Below, one piece after another: positions 1-8,488 of a DNA stretch of 64,000 nt. Numbering within the stretch: position 1 is the first letter of the stretch; every line of letters starts with the position of its first letter. The notes under the pieces were generated by a model. It searched no databases. It had not been told where the DNA came from and saw only the letters and a program-made list of their open reading frames with translations. The translations under genes and the position numbers were made by a program. This DNA comes from Harmothoe impar (lineage: Eukaryota > Annelida > Polychaeta > Phyllodocida > Polynoidae): positions 2,914,001 to 2,978,000 of the forward strand of contig OX381710.1 in the NCBI GenBank assembly GCA_947462335.1, in the 5' to 3' direction.

Positions 1-1107
1 TGGGACTGGTGGGGGCGGGGGCGGTTCTGTGTAATTAATAATATCAGTACAACAGTGTATCATATTGCCTATTGTTTCCCTTACCACCGTTCTTACAACC
101 ACCCCCCCCCCTCGTCAACCATCTCATTTTATCACCCTTTATCTGATTCAACCAATAGTATAGATTTTGTCACTTTTTATTTATTAAATGTTTGTAAGAA
201 TTAAAACTCATTCAGTGAAAACCATTGTATTGTAAACGTTAATGTAAAGACAGCAATCACAGGGGCCCTAGCGGAGGTAATGCAATGCGCACATGCTAGA
301 TTTAATACATCTATTATCTTTTGATGTAACTGTATCATTTTCCCGAATAAAACACTTTAAATAAAAACAGACTAGTACATAATGGGTGCTTATAGTTTGT
401 ATACTTGCCCGCTGTCTACGGGCCTCCACATTCCCTGTGGAAAACAAATGCTTATTCCTCACAGGGTGTTTCTTCATGGTTAAATCATTTAGATAGCTAT
501 GAAACCAATCTTTGAATGTTGCTTTTATATATAATTTATCATGAAATAAGTAAACATCTACTCTAATCAGTCTGAACTCCTGCTTTCTCTGCCTCGTGTG
601 ATTCGACCCAAGGTCCCACTCATGGAGAAACCTGTCACTCAGACAGATCATCGGTGCACCTCTGTCTATAAGGCTCACAAGGTATTCTCAGAACCGAACC
701 GATATGGCCCATATCAGATAGATCCTCTTACAGCTCCGGCCAGTCTCTCTCTGTTCAGTCTCTCTCAGCATCCCCGACTCTACAGACCCCTTACTAGCAT
801 TACCATTTTAACTAAGTAAGCCGGCACAAGTTCCCTCGTGAGAGATTGATTCTGTTTTCAGAAGATAGTTCTCTCCTGACATGGCAAACAATGGTCTGTG
901 GAACTGCCTAAGTCGCATGAGATATTCCAAGAACAGAACCGATATAGCCAGCATGACAAGGAATCAAATGTATCCCTTTACACAGCTCGGCCAGGTCTCT
1001 CTCTCAGCATCCTGAGCAGAGCCGAAGTAACCAATATGGCCATTTACTTTACCAGCGGATGGAGAGGGAAATGGATCTAACACCGCAAAGTGAAGTACCA
1101 TTTGCTG
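1..1107. other. Left flanking host DNA with dispersed repeats
   Basis: No gene is recognisable here. Bases about 250-370 match 54480-54575 (same orientation, including the AATAAA-containing segment), so this is a dispersed repeat, possibly the 3' end of a retroposon. Bases about 640-820, 890-1107 and 1575-1686 are diverged copies of one unit containing accgatatggcc/ccaatatggccatttactt-type sequence. The 890-1107 copy carries an unoccupied version of the site into which the Polinton at 1687 inserted. Confidence 0.5.
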
Positions 1108-1366
1108 TAACCCTTTAAGGACGGCATGTCACCAAGATATAACGTTTGTCGTCATGGTGCTTCAATCCAACCCTGGTGAGTAACTCGCCAGGGCTGCATT
1201 AGTGCAATATGACGACCCTATAAGAGTGTCTCAACCTTGTAGGGTAGGTATGATGTTTGAATGCAGCACTGGTGAGTTTGTTGCCAGGGCTGCATTCAAG
1301 AATCCTACCGACCAAGGGCATGATGCATTAATGGATCATGTCATCCTTCAAGGGCAGCATGATGCC
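1108..1366. repeat. Multi-hairpin TTAA-type MITE copy
   Basis: Begins taaccctttaaggacggcatg and ends near catccttcaaggg. It contains the two internal palindromes (tggtgagtaactcgcca and a diverged second one) typical of this family; see the copy at 21143-21393 for the structure. Confidence 0.7.
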
Positions 1367-1382
1367 TGGGTGTCAATGCTGA

Positions 1383-1566
1383 TATAGAACAGTTGTTATT
1401 TAGAATAATAAAGAAGTTTCATTTCAAGAGATAAGTCTGGCTCATGTGTTCTACTTTTCGTTTAGGAGAGCAGAAACCAGAACGGGGATTATATATCCAC
1501 ATAGGGCAGTATCCGTGTGTGTTTTATTGTTTGTTCATATCAGATTAAGGACTTTTAGACTAGATG
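1383..1566 (+). repeat. Left arm of a long inverted repeat flanking the Polinton
   Basis: This 184-bp segment (for example caagagataagtctggctc, gaacggggattatatat) recurs in inverted orientation at 12551-12739 with only scattered mismatches and small indels. The two arms lie outside the 6-bp target-site duplication, so they belonged to the target locus before the Polinton arrived. A foldback element or a palindromic composite repeat of roughly 0.85 kb is the simplest reading. Confidence 0.75.
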
Positions 1567-1680
1567 ACAGCAGATGCCTGTGTCTCTCTGTTCAGCCCTT
1601 TGCAGCATCCTAAGTAGAGCTAAAGTAACCAATATGGCCATTTACTTTATCGGCGGATGGAGAGAGAAAATGGATCTAAC

Positions 1681-1686
1681 ACTGCG
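1681..1686. repeat. Target-site duplication, left copy (ACTGCG)
   Basis: The 6 bp immediately outside the left TIR are identical to 12204-12209. Six base pairs is the known Polinton target duplication length. Confidence 0.93.
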
Positions 1687-2126
1687 AGTAGTATAGTATG
1701 TATCGGAACGGGACTATAGTTAAGTACTGTTTATTACTCAATCGACATGCAGCCAATCAGAGGCCTCCATTTGGTCACGTGACCCGTTGCCATGGTAACG
1801 TGACCTACTTAGGGCTCTCAGCCAATCAGAAGCCAGCATTCTGGGTGACCTACTGACCTACTTAGAAGCTCTCAGCCAATCAGAGGCCGGCATTCTGGTA
1901 ACCATGGTAACGTGACCTACTTACGTCACGTGACCTACTTAGGCTCAGCCAATCAGAAGCCGGCATTCTGGTAACTAGGGTAACGTGACCTACTTAGGGT
2001 TTGTTTGTAAACAACACCACGTGGCTTTCTTGTTTGTAAACAACACCACGTGACACGTGACTGTTTGTAAACAAACAAACAAAAAAAAGTTATGTAACTT
2101 ATATATAGAAATAAAAACACAACAAG
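1687..2126 (+). repeat. Left terminal inverted repeat of Polinton 1
   Basis: Starts AGTAGTATAGTATGTATCGG and is mirrored by 11785-12203 with few substitutions and short indels; similarity ends around acacaacaag. It contains four ccaatcaga motifs (near 1755, 1821, 1876 and 1950) and several CACGTG palindromes separated by repeats of gtaacgtgacctactta. CCAAT boxes and CACGTG E-boxes are typical animal promoter elements, so the TIR may also act as a promoter or enhancer (inference). Confidence 0.93.
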
Positions 2127-2146
2127 ATAATTTCTTTTCTTTTCAT

Positions 2147-2159
2147 TTTATTCTTTATT
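2147..2159 (-). terminator. Poly(A) signals at the end of the leftward gene array
   Basis: Two AATAAA hexamers on the minus strand (TTTATT at 2147-2152 and 2154-2159) lie about 35 bp beyond the stop codon of the last leftward gene and just inside the TIR. They would serve the protease/small-protein transcript. Confidence 0.65.
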
Positions 2160-2191
2160 TTTTCATTTTCAATCAGAAAAAACACACAAGT

Positions 2192-2491
2192 TTATGCTTT
2201 TTTAGCTTGCTTCTTCGATTTGCAGCAACTCAACAGGCCGCAAAGTCTCACGCCGCCGTCACTCGCACCACCACACCCCGGACGACTTTTCTCCAATAGA
2301 CATTGCACGACTTTGGATAAATCCAACACCATTTCGGCAAGGCAGAGAATCTTTGCCTCCATGAAACGGCCGCCATCGCAACAACCCGTCACAACAGCAT
2401 CATCGATAGCTTCTGACTCACGACCCGGTCGCTCAGCTTTGGGATTTTGCTCATGCGCATGACGCACTTCTTGGGGTTTCTTGTTCGACAT
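2192..2491 (-). CDS. Small Cys- and Lys-rich protein, function unknown
   Basis: A 99-residue reading frame starting MSNKKPQEVRH and ending in a basic tail (CCKSKKQAKKA). It overlaps the 3' end of the protease gene by about 100 bp in another frame and is the last leftward gene before the poly(A) signals. It has a central amphipathic stretch (MEAKILCLAEMVLDLSKVVQCLLE) of the kind that forms a short helix, followed by a Gly/Cys segment. I do not recognise a family. Small extra genes at element ends are common in Polintons, and the size, the ATG and the position before the poly(A) signal favour a real gene, but chance overlap with the protease frame is possible. Confidence 0.45.
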   Translation of the reverse strand: MSNKKPQEVRHAHEQNPKAERPGRESEAIDDAVVTGCCDGGRFMEAKILCLAEMVLDLSKVVQCLLEKSRPGCGGASDGGVRLCGLLSCCKSKKQAKKA

Positions 2492-2841
2492 GCTTCAATT
2501 AGGAAATGAACGCAATGAGGTCCACAGGTGTCAGCAGAAGTGTCTTGTAGTTGAATGCGGTTTCTTTGCCACTTGAACGGAGCAGAGCGTTCCACGAAAG
2601 ACAAGAACTCCGCACTCAGCGGCGGTAAGCCGAAGGAATCAAAGTAGTACACTTCACCCGTGCTCGACACGTAAAACGCCACCCAATGCTGACCTGGTAA
2701 ATGTTGCGGATCTGTGTTGCTCACGAAACAAGTGTCTTTGATAGGGTGCTTCGGAATAGTGTCACAAGAGAAAACGCCCAGGAAACGATGTTTTGTGTGA
2801 ACGTTTTCCTTCAACACTCTGCTTATTTCAAGCGTGTTCAT
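2389..2841 (-). CDS. Adenain-like maturation cysteine protease (Polinton PRO)
   Basis: Cysteine protease of the adenovirus-proteinase/Ulp1 (C5/C48) fold, which in Polintons is expected to process virion precursor proteins. With the ATG at 2841 the protein has 150 residues. The catalytic layout is visible in order: His52 in GQHWVAFY, Asp68 in YYFDSFG, the oxyanion-hole Gln99 in IQLQD, and nucleophile Cys106 in DTCGPHC. The frame is open upstream for 63 more codons, but those overlap the capsid gene, so I chose the internal ATG, 30 bp after the capsid stop. Its place directly downstream of the major capsid gene suits co-expression. The length is near that expected for a bare catalytic domain and no lesion is seen. 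Confidence 0.9.
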   Translation of the reverse strand: MNTLEISRVLKENVHTKHRFLGVFSCDTIPKHPIKDTCFVSNTDPQHLPGQHWVAFYVSSTGEVYYFDSFGLPPLSAEFLSFVERSAPFKWQRNRIQLQDTSADTCGPHCVHFLIEACRTRNPKKCVMRMSKIPKLSDRVVSQKLSMMLL

Positions 2842-2870
2842 ACGATACGCCAAGTACCGCCGTCTTGTCT

Positions 2871-4175
2871 TCAGTTCATGTGGTAGTCGGTGACGGGGTG
2901 TCGATCTCGGGTCAGCTCGACGACGTTGTCGTACACCAAGTAGAGTAGCACCGTTGTTGTCGCTTGTAGCGCCGAGCGGAAACTGACTTCCACCCTCAGC
3001 TGACCCGCTCTTATAAGGTTCACGCGACACCCGTCGTGCGATCTGTCTGGGGTTAAGTCGAGGGGGAACACCGTGTAACCGTTCAGGAATTGTTCGTATG
3101 AAATACCGCAGGAGCGCGCGCCCTCGTACATCCCCGTTTCCGTGTGTAGCGCCAAGTACTCTCTCACGGCCGCTTTGGTCTTAAAGTCGGGCACGTAGGC
3201 GTCGTTCGGCACTTTCTGATCGTTCACTATCACTTGAAGCGAGCTGATGTCGTAATGCTTCATCTCGAACGGGTTCTTGGTGTAGCTACCGTTGAAGGCG
3301 TCGTGGTCAAGGAAGCAAATCATCATCGACTTGGGAAGCTGGCCTGTGTTGGAGTGCGTGTAGCTGTGATCTCTGTTACCTTGAGGGATGGCGTAGGTCG
3401 TCACCTCCACTCTGTTCACCGGGTAGTCGAAGGGCCCGTGTTCTATCACCGCTCTCTCGTGCGTTTCCGCTACAGCGTCCGCCACCAGCACGCGTCGCAC
3501 GTAGAGCTTTGCTTTGTAGATCTTCAAGCTGTAGCCTCCGTCAGCGGCGCACATCAGATAGAAAGAGGGCGCCGCTTGTTTCAGAGTGAGATTGATTTCT
3601 GTCTCTCCAACGATGAGCTTCGGTTGATGAGCCAGGTCAAAGTGCAGTCGCGCCATCAGCGAAAAGCGCTTGTTGGAGATTAGCTTCTTGCGCGCTTTGT
3701 ACCCCGCATTCGCGTCAGTCAACGTGTCAAACTGACCGGGCGTATCTTCATGCCACCCCTGGGCGCTCATGACGCCGTCCTTCACGTCTTTGTTGTAGTT
3801 GAGTAACCCTTCCAAGTAAGCTCGGTAAGGGTAGGTCTCGGTGTTGCCAGACACTTTGAAACCGCCGATGGAGACTTGGACGTCTTTGAAGAGCGAGTGA
3901 GCCAAGTTGTTCACCGGAGCTACCGCGTCGGTGTCCTCGATCGCCGCTCCGTCCTTTAGCACTTGACATTCCAGATGAAGGTAATTCTCGTTCAGGTCTG
4001 TGTACTCTTGCGACTTGTTGATGGTGAAATTTATGTTACCTCCATCCTCTAAAGAGTTTTTTGTTTCTATCCCCAGGAAAGACGACTTTAAGATAGTAGT
4101 CTGAGTCGGCGCTACGGTGTGCAGGTCGAGCTCAGAGAGCGCGCACTCGTTACTGCTCTCGTGTACGTAAGCCAT
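2871..4175 (-). CDS. Polinton major capsid protein (double jelly-roll, hexon-like)
   Basis: A 434-residue protein matching the Polinton major capsid family, the predicted trimeric double jelly-roll capsomer related to adenovirus hexon and PRD1-type capsid proteins. Characteristic blocks are YTDLNENYLHLECQV (58-72), a PVNNLAHSLFKDVQVSIGG block (87-105), YPYRAYLEGLLNY (115-127) and the family signature GISYEQFLNGYTVFPLDL (357-374) followed by TPD. The start follows a TATA-like box by about 50 bp (4225-4237), giving a short leader. The protease gene begins 30 bp after the stop. The reading frame is intact, so capsomer formation is plausible; assembly itself cannot be read from sequence. Confidence 0.92.
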   Translation of the reverse strand: MAYVHESSNECALSELDLHTVAPTQTTILKSSFLGIETKNSLEDGGNINFTINKSQEYTDLNENYLHLECQVLKDGAAIEDTDAVAPVNNLAHSLFKDVQVSIGGFKVSGNTETYPYRAYLEGLLNYNKDVKDGVMSAQGWHEDTPGQFDTLTDANAGYKARKKLISNKRFSLMARLHFDLAHQPKLIVGETEINLTLKQAAPSFYLMCAADGGYSLKIYKAKLYVRRVLVADAVAETHERAVIEHGPFDYPVNRVEVTTYAIPQGNRDHSYTHSNTGQLPKSMMICFLDHDAFNGSYTKNPFEMKHYDISSLQVIVNDQKVPNDAYVPDFKTKAAVREYLALHTETGMYEGARSCGISYEQFLNGYTVFPLDLTPDRSHDGCRVNLIRAGQLRVEVSFRSALQATTTVLLYLVYDNVVELTRDRHPVTDYHMN

Positions 4176-4224
4176 TGTGTTCTCTCTTCATGCGGCCGAC
4201 AGACTGACGCCGGCCGCCTCCAGT

Positions 4225-4237
4225 CTTTTTATTTATA
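4225..4237 (-). promoter_or_regulatory. TATA-type promoter of the major capsid gene
   Basis: Minus strand TATAAATAAAAAG followed by ACTGG lies 50 bp upstream of the capsid ATG and between two genes. The same arrangement, TATAAAAGACTG, occurs at 10424-10431 upstream of the 216-aa gene, and a TATCAATAAAAAGG variant lies upstream of the ATPase gene. Transcription would start near 4200. Confidence 0.6.
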
Positions 4238-4254
4238 CCTGAACGCCTAGGCGC

Positions 4255-4680
4255 TTACCGGTCGAATACATCCCCTCTACGTCTCTTGCAAGAGCCACCG
4301 CCCGTCTGAGGAGAATGCCGGCGACGTTTCGACCCTTTCTTAGACGCGACAGGCGTCTTTCCTCCCGAGAACGCCGTACTCGCCAGTCTCTTCAGAGCGC
4401 CTGCGCCTCGGTCTTTCACGCTGCTCTTTAAAGTCCGACCCGCCAGCACATCTTTAGCTACGCCCACACCGGCGCGGAGCAGCGTTTTTCCCACCGACTT
4501 CAATAGCGGGGTAGCCGAGCGCATCAGACCTAACAGAGCGCCGCCTAAACCGTGCCCGCTCTGGAAAGAGCGCCCGCTGTACACGTTGACGCCGTTGCCC
4601 AGCTGCGCGTTGTAGTAATCGCTGTACCCTCTGCCGACGGTGCGCCTGGGTGGAAAGTACGGAACGCGTTGACGCATCAT
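4255..4680 (-). CDS. Small basic virion protein, adenovirus pVI/pX-like
   Basis: A 141-residue, strongly basic protein. The N-terminus is Tyr/Arg-rich (MMRQRVPYFPPRRTVGRGYS). A central amphipathic segment (GLGGALLGLMRSATPLLKSV) runs into GKTLLRAGVGVAKDVLAGRTL, and the tail is a nuclear-localisation-like KKGSKRRRHS plus CKRRRGD. Proteins with this architecture sit between the capsid genes in many Polintons and resemble adenovirus core or membrane-active minor proteins; that functional link is inference from composition and position. It starts 12 bp after the minor capsid stop, behind an A-rich leader (GAGAGAAAAATG). Confidence 0.8.
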   Translation of the reverse strand: MMRQRVPYFPPRRTVGRGYSDYYNAQLGNGVNVYSGRSFQSGHGLGGALLGLMRSATPLLKSVGKTLLRAGVGVAKDVLAGRTLKSSVKDRGAGALKRLASTAFSGGKTPVASKKGSKRRRHSPQTGGGSCKRRRGDVFDR

Positions 4681-4691
4681 TTTTCTCTCTT

Positions 4692-5810
4692 TCAGCGCTC
4701 AATAGGTCTCAGATGAAGTGTCACGGTCACCTCGCCTCTACCGAATGGGATGGAATGACCGGATCGGTCTCTTAAATAGATGCCGACCTCGGTAAACCTC
4801 TTGGATTTCAAGGGGAAATAATCCAAATGGGGAAAACTGATAGCTTGCACGCCACCTCGACGCTTTCTGCCTCTGTCCACCGCCACGCAGCGCAACAGCG
4901 GCACTTGCATGTCGCCCACATGTCTCTCCTGGATCATGTCGGTGTATATGTACACAGAGTGCACGTCCCCGTAAACATCCATCGAGTAGGCGCCGGTAGT
5001 CGGCGACGCGAAACACGTCTTCTCTCCGAAGCCTAGAACGCATGCGAGATGCTGACTCAGCAGGACAGCACAGTGTCTCGGCGGTTTGATGGTGACGCGT
5101 TTCGTCTTGGCGTCGTACGATAAGATCCGCATCGGTTTGAGCAAGAAGCTGTCGCCCTCTAGTCTGTCATCTCGCAACGTCTCACTCAAGCGCTCGATTA
5201 GGGTGTGGTTGCTTCCGGTGAAAATAGGAGGTATCTCGAATATGTTTGGCATGAAACTGCGCACTCCCATGTCCTTCTCCATCTTTTCGATCATCTGTCT
5301 TGCTTGATGGCTGATCGTCTTCTTCTTCACCGCCGGGGACAAGAACTGCTTGTATACGGCATTCGTCTGTCTCAAGTCGACCTCTCTCTTGAACCTTTTT
5401 GTTTCCGGTTTCAATTGCTGCTCTTCCGACGTGTCTGATATCTCTTCCACCGTTACATAGCTCGCTTCCTTCCAGTTCAGCGGGAATTTTGAGCTGAACG
5501 TTAGCTTGCTCAGACCGTTCGCGTTTTTCATTCTCTTCCAGTCTACCTGTGGTTTTTTTCCTTCGGAGAATTTAGTTTCTTTTAAAACCTGGATCGCCTC
5601 CTCTAGCGAACCTTTGGTGCGCAGAGGAACAACGATGATCAAGTCGTCGTCGTGCACGTTAGTCCATTCTGTAGGGAGGATGATCTCAGTCAGAGCCGCT
5701 TCGTACGCTTCGGGCAGAAGGAGCGGCGAGTCGAAGTGAGTTCGGAAAGACGTCAAGCTGTTGTCAGGATAATACTCCATAGAGCTGTTGCTAGGTAGAG
5801 TGATGTTCAT
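4692..5810 (-). CDS. Polinton minor capsid protein (penton, single jelly-roll)
   Basis: A 372-residue protein recognised as the Polinton penton/minor capsid family. The N-terminus has the signature ITLPSNSSMEYYPDNSLTSF, followed by LPEAYEAALTEIILPTEW. The C-terminal part has the characteristic VYIYTDMIQERHVGDMQVPL-LR block and the closing IYLRDRSG...GEVTVTLHLRP strands. In the virion it is expected to occupy the five-fold vertices. The frame is open for 26 codons upstream, but those include a run of Lys codons from a 20-nt A tract (T run at 5811-5830) directly before the ATG; the family signature begins at this ATG, so I start here and read the A tract as leader. The integrase reading frame ends just before the tract. 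Confidence 0.9.
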   Translation of the reverse strand: MNITLPSNSSMEYYPDNSLTSFRTHFDSPLLLPEAYEAALTEIILPTEWTNVHDDDLIIVVPLRTKGSLEEAIQVLKETKFSEGKKPQVDWKRMKNANGLSKLTFSSKFPLNWKEASYVTVEEISDTSEEQQLKPETKRFKREVDLRQTNAVYKQFLSPAVKKKTISHQARQMIEKMEKDMGVRSFMPNIFEIPPIFTGSNHTLIERLSETLRDDRLEGDSFLLKPMRILSYDAKTKRVTIKPPRHCAVLLSQHLACVLGFGEKTCFASPTTGAYSMDVYGDVHSVYIYTDMIQERHVGDMQVPLLRCVAVDRGRKRRGGVQAISFPHLDYFPLKSKRFTEVGIYLRDRSGHSIPFGRGEVTVTLHLRPIER

Positions 5811-5830
5811 TTTTTTTTTTTTTTTTTTTT

Positions 5831-5980
5831 CTACGTTATTTTTTTGACGGGGATCCACTCGTTGAACTTGTCGTCGTAACCTAACCAACGTACGAAAGCT
5901 AACTCTTTACCGTCGACGGTCTTGCGGCGCAACACCTCGTCTATCAGGTAGTTGTTGTCGTAACGACTCTTGTACACCTT
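5831..5980 (-). pseudogene. Integrase C-terminal chromodomain-like segment beyond an amber codon
   Basis: Translation in the integrase frame continues past TAG (5981-5983) for about 49 sense codons to a second stop at 5831-5833. This segment shows a chromodomain-type pattern: a YLIDEVL strand, then a basic turn, LAFVRWLGY, and NEWIPV near the end. Chromodomains at the C-terminus are typical of Polinton integrases, where they are thought to guide target choice. As annotated the segment is reached only by stop-codon readthrough; a recent point mutation is the simplest explanation. Confidence 0.8.
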
Positions 5981-6967
5981 CTAAACCTCTTCCGGGTAGA
6001 AGACGCCTTTTATCTCCTCGCCCTTGTCGTCTTTCAGCTCGAACCCTCTGCTTCCCAACGTCTTAGCAACGTCGACCACTTCCTCGCGCCAGTTTCCCTC
6101 GTACCCTTTGTCGAAGGCGCCTTTAGTTCTCAACATCCTCACTCTGTCACCCGGAGCGATGACGTCGACGGCGGACGTCTTTGTTTTTTTCTTCTTTTTC
6201 CATATTTCGTCGATTTGTTTGTTAGTTGGGAGATCTTGTCGGTAGAAAACTGTTTCGCTGTTTTCCGAGCTGACTTGAGCCGGCGCCATTTTCAACGTCT
6301 TGTGGTGAGTGCGATTGTAAGAAGACACTACATGGTGCAGTACGTCTACGTAGCGATACGTGCGCTTGTGTGTGAAATAACGCCACAGCTTCTCCTTCAG
6401 ACTGCGGTTCAAGCGCTCCACTAGACTAGCTTTGATGTCGTCGTTCTCGCCAGTGAAGAACTCTATGCCCTCGCTCTTCAAGTGATCTTGAAAGATCTTG
6501 TTCAAAAACTCTTTCCCCTTGTCTGTCTGAACAGTGCGCGGTCGTCTCTCGCCAGTGCCTGTCATCTCTCGGAAGGCCTCGGTGACATCAGCGCCGCTCT
6601 TGGATTTAATGGGAACGGCCCACGCGTACCTAGAGAAAACGTCGATCGCCGTCACCACGTACCGGAAGCGGTCGTTGTGAGACGCCAAAGCTTGCATGTC
6701 CATCAGATCTATCTGCCACTGCTGATCGATTGCGCCGGTTATAGTCTTGTTCCTTGCGAATTTTCTCCGAATGGGTTTATGTTTAGTGTAGGCGTCCAGC
6801 GACACTAAAGCATCTCGGATGACGGCTGGGTTCAGGTGGCGAAAATGATGTTTCTGGAGTTTAGTCACGCTAGTGAAACTGGAGGGCGCTTTGACGTCGG
6901 TATATCTAGCTACTACGCGCTTCTTTTCTTTTTCCTTCTTGGTCAGTCTCTTCACTGGTTTGCCCAT
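5981..6967 (-). CDS. Polinton retrovirus-like integrase, truncated by an amber codon
   Basis: A DDE-type integrase of the retroviral fold that would insert the element and make the 6-bp target duplication. The annotated 328 residues hold a His-containing N-terminal region (KHHFRHLNP, 39-47) and the catalytic core with Asp87 (QIDLMD), Asp149 (VQTDKGKEF) and Glu184 (SLVERLNRSLKEKL). These are followed by YNRTHHKTLKMAP and an SH3-like GDRVRM...GNWREEVVDV segment. The ATG has a good Kozak context (CCACCATGG) and overlaps the upstream gene's end by 16 bp. The product stops at an in-frame TAG just before the chromodomain-like tail (5831-5980). The catalytic residues are all present, so a truncated enzyme could retain activity, but that is unknown. 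Confidence 0.93.
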   Translation of the reverse strand: MGKPVKRLTKKEKEKKRVVARYTDVKAPSSFTSVTKLQKHHFRHLNPAVIRDALVSLDAYTKHKPIRRKFARNKTITGAIDQQWQIDLMDMQALASHNDRFRYVVTAIDVFSRYAWAVPIKSKSGADVTEAFREMTGTGERRPRTVQTDKGKEFLNKIFQDHLKSEGIEFFTGENDDIKASLVERLNRSLKEKLWRYFTHKRTYRYVDVLHHVVSSYNRTHHKTLKMAPAQVSSENSETVFYRQDLPTNKQIDEIWKKKKKTKTSAVDVIAPGDRVRMLRTKGAFDKGYEGNWREEVVDVAKTLGSRGFELKDDKGEEIKGVFYPEEV

Positions 6968-8052
6968 GGTGGGCTTGTTGAGGGCGTGAACGACGAGCTC
7001 GCCGCTAGGCGGTTGCGCCCTTTCCTTTTCTTACGCGGCACGCTCCTATAGGAAGTCGGAGTTTGGAAAAGTTCACGGTCGTCCTCCTCGTCTTCAGAGG
7101 ATTGATCGTCCACCACCTGAAGAGAAGAGTCTGCTGCTGCTACTGCTGCTGCTGCTGCTGCTGCTTCTCCTTCTTCCGAGTCGAAGCTCGGTCGTTTCCG
7201 ACCTCTGTCAGCAAGCCGTGTGTCCAAACTTTGGCCAGGTCCGCTCGCTTTATACAGATGGTTTCCGATCAAGGAGTCTGTGGGAACTGCTTCGCGCAGC
7301 GCTTTCGTGAACGGCGAGTAGCCCGCCGGTCTGGGCGCCGTCTTCCTGAACCTGGCGGCGTCGTTCAGTAAGTCCACTATGTTGATGCGACGCTCAGGTG
7401 GTATTCTCCGACCCGACATCTCGCGCACCGCACCGTCCTCGTTCCACTTGATCACACCGGATTTCTCCAATTGTTTGTACAGCGCCACGGTCCGAGTGCG
7501 ATTCCTCTTGGGAACTTGGTTCACCAACCGCTCGAGTAGGGACGCGCTGGCCTCTTCAGCAGACTGACGGAGGTGAGCCGGGGGCGAAGAAGAGTAGGAC
7601 GAAGAGATGTTGCTGTTGTGGGGATTCGCGAGAAAAAATTGCAATCTATTCAACAACCTTCGGTATTTCAACATTTTCTCGCGCGATTCCAAAGTGGGGT
7701 CGTTCAACACTAAATCCAAGTCCCTGTAGATAAACTGTAGCACCTGGTGCAAGGCCGCGTCGGGATGAAGGGACTGTTCTGCCTGCTTGTGGTAATAGGC
7801 CATGTCGGCAGGTAGGCGGGCGGCGGTGGCAGGAGCGGAACTCTCGTTCTTTTCAGTGCGCTCATCAGGAAGAGGAGGAAGGTTTGGAGCAGTAGAAGTA
7901 CTAGCAGCAGCGACTGCAGTAGTAGCAGCGCTAGTAGTAGCAGCAGCAGCGGGCACATGATGAAGTAGACCTGCTCGTGATGATTTGTAGAGCGTCTCAG
8001 GATCCACGAGCGCTAAACGTTTGTAGTGTTGTTGCTGCTCTGGGTCCGTCAT
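6952..8052 (-). CDS. Conserved Polinton protein of unknown function
   Basis: A 366-residue protein from the chosen ATG (MTDPEQQQHYKRLALVDPET). It has a family-like LALVDP motif, a helical block ending LNDPTLESREKMLKYRRLLNRL that resembles a widespread Polinton protein, and a second conserved block with IVDLLNDAARFRKT and PFTKALREAVPTDSLIGNHLY. The tail is acidic (DDQSSEDEEDDRE) and then very basic (RKKRKGRNR), with a polyalanine run before it. No enzymatic motif is seen; a virion or assembly role is a guess. An alternative ATG at 8151 overlaps the upstream gene's stop as ATGA and would add a poly-Thr stretch made by a (TGG)n microsatellite; I judge the 8052 start better because the family motif begins there. 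Confidence 0.78.
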   Translation of the reverse strand: MTDPEQQQHYKRLALVDPETLYKSSRAGLLHHVPAAAATTSAATTAVAAASTSTAPNLPPLPDERTEKNESSAPATAARLPADMAYYHKQAEQSLHPDAALHQVLQFIYRDLDLVLNDPTLESREKMLKYRRLLNRLQFFLANPHNSNISSSYSSSPPAHLRQSAEEASASLLERLVNQVPKRNRTRTVALYKQLEKSGVIKWNEDGAVREMSGRRIPPERRINIVDLLNDAARFRKTAPRPAGYSPFTKALREAVPTDSLIGNHLYKASGPGQSLDTRLADRGRKRPSFDSEEGEAAAAAAAVAAADSSLQVVDDQSSEDEEDDRELFQTPTSYRSVPRKKRKGRNRLAASSSFTPSTSPPWANQ

Positions 8053-8147
8053 GGGGACGACGGTGGCAATGACGCTGGTGGTGGCGGTAGTGGTGGTGGT
8101 GGTGGTGGTGGTGGTGCTGTCGGCGAGTAGGTGTCGAATGAGGTGTC

Positions 8148-8480
8148 TCATATACGGAGAATGCTCTTTATAAGCGGTAAGGCCATCCCTATGAGAGCCG
8201 GAATGAGGAAACCTCCCTCTTGTACCAAGACGCGTCTCTTTTTTTTGATGGGCGTAGATTTTTTGCCGACCTCCCTCAACACGTCAGCCGATTCTCGAAG
8301 CTTGTCCAGTTGTTTGTCGCTGAGCGGGATGTTCCCTACCAGTAAATTGTGACAGATCTCACTTAACGCTGCGATCAGATCGTCGCTTCCAGAGTCTATT
8401 AGATGCGAGCAGTCCTTTGGCGAGCACTTAGCTAAGTGCTTGAGAGTACCAAAGTGTCTTTCGAGTAGATGAGAAGACAT
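8148..8480 (-). CDS. Conserved small Polinton protein with hydrophobic C-terminus
   Basis: A 110-residue protein of a type found beside the ATPase in many Polintons. It has a helical N-terminal half with LIDSGSDDLIAALSEICHNL and GNIPLSDKQLDKLRE, a basic patch PIKKKRRVLVQ, and then a Gly-Phe-led hydrophobic tail (EGGFLIPALIGMALPLIKSI). The basic patch plus the short membrane-active-looking tail suggests a minor virion protein that contacts DNA or disrupts membranes; this is inference. The ATG follows an uninterrupted A7 tract, and the stop overlaps a possible ATG of the next gene (ATGA). Confidence 0.82.
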   Translation of the reverse strand: MSSHLLERHFGTLKHLAKCSPKDCSHLIDSGSDDLIAALSEICHNLLVGNIPLSDKQLDKLRESADVLREVGKKSTPIKKKRRVLVQEGGFLIPALIGMALPLIKSILRI

Positions 8481-8488
8481 TTTTTTTG

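Noticed and set aside
2842..3030. N-terminal extension of the protease by 63 residues
   Set aside because: It overlaps the 3' end of the capsid gene in another frame, and the protease domain is complete from the internal ATG.
3234..3683. 149-codon plus-strand frame inside the capsid gene
   Set aside because: Antisense shadow of the well-supported major capsid protein.
5811..5888. N-terminal extension of the minor capsid protein with a poly-Lys run
   Set aside because: The Lys run is the A20 leader; the conserved N-terminal signature starts at the ATG directly after it.
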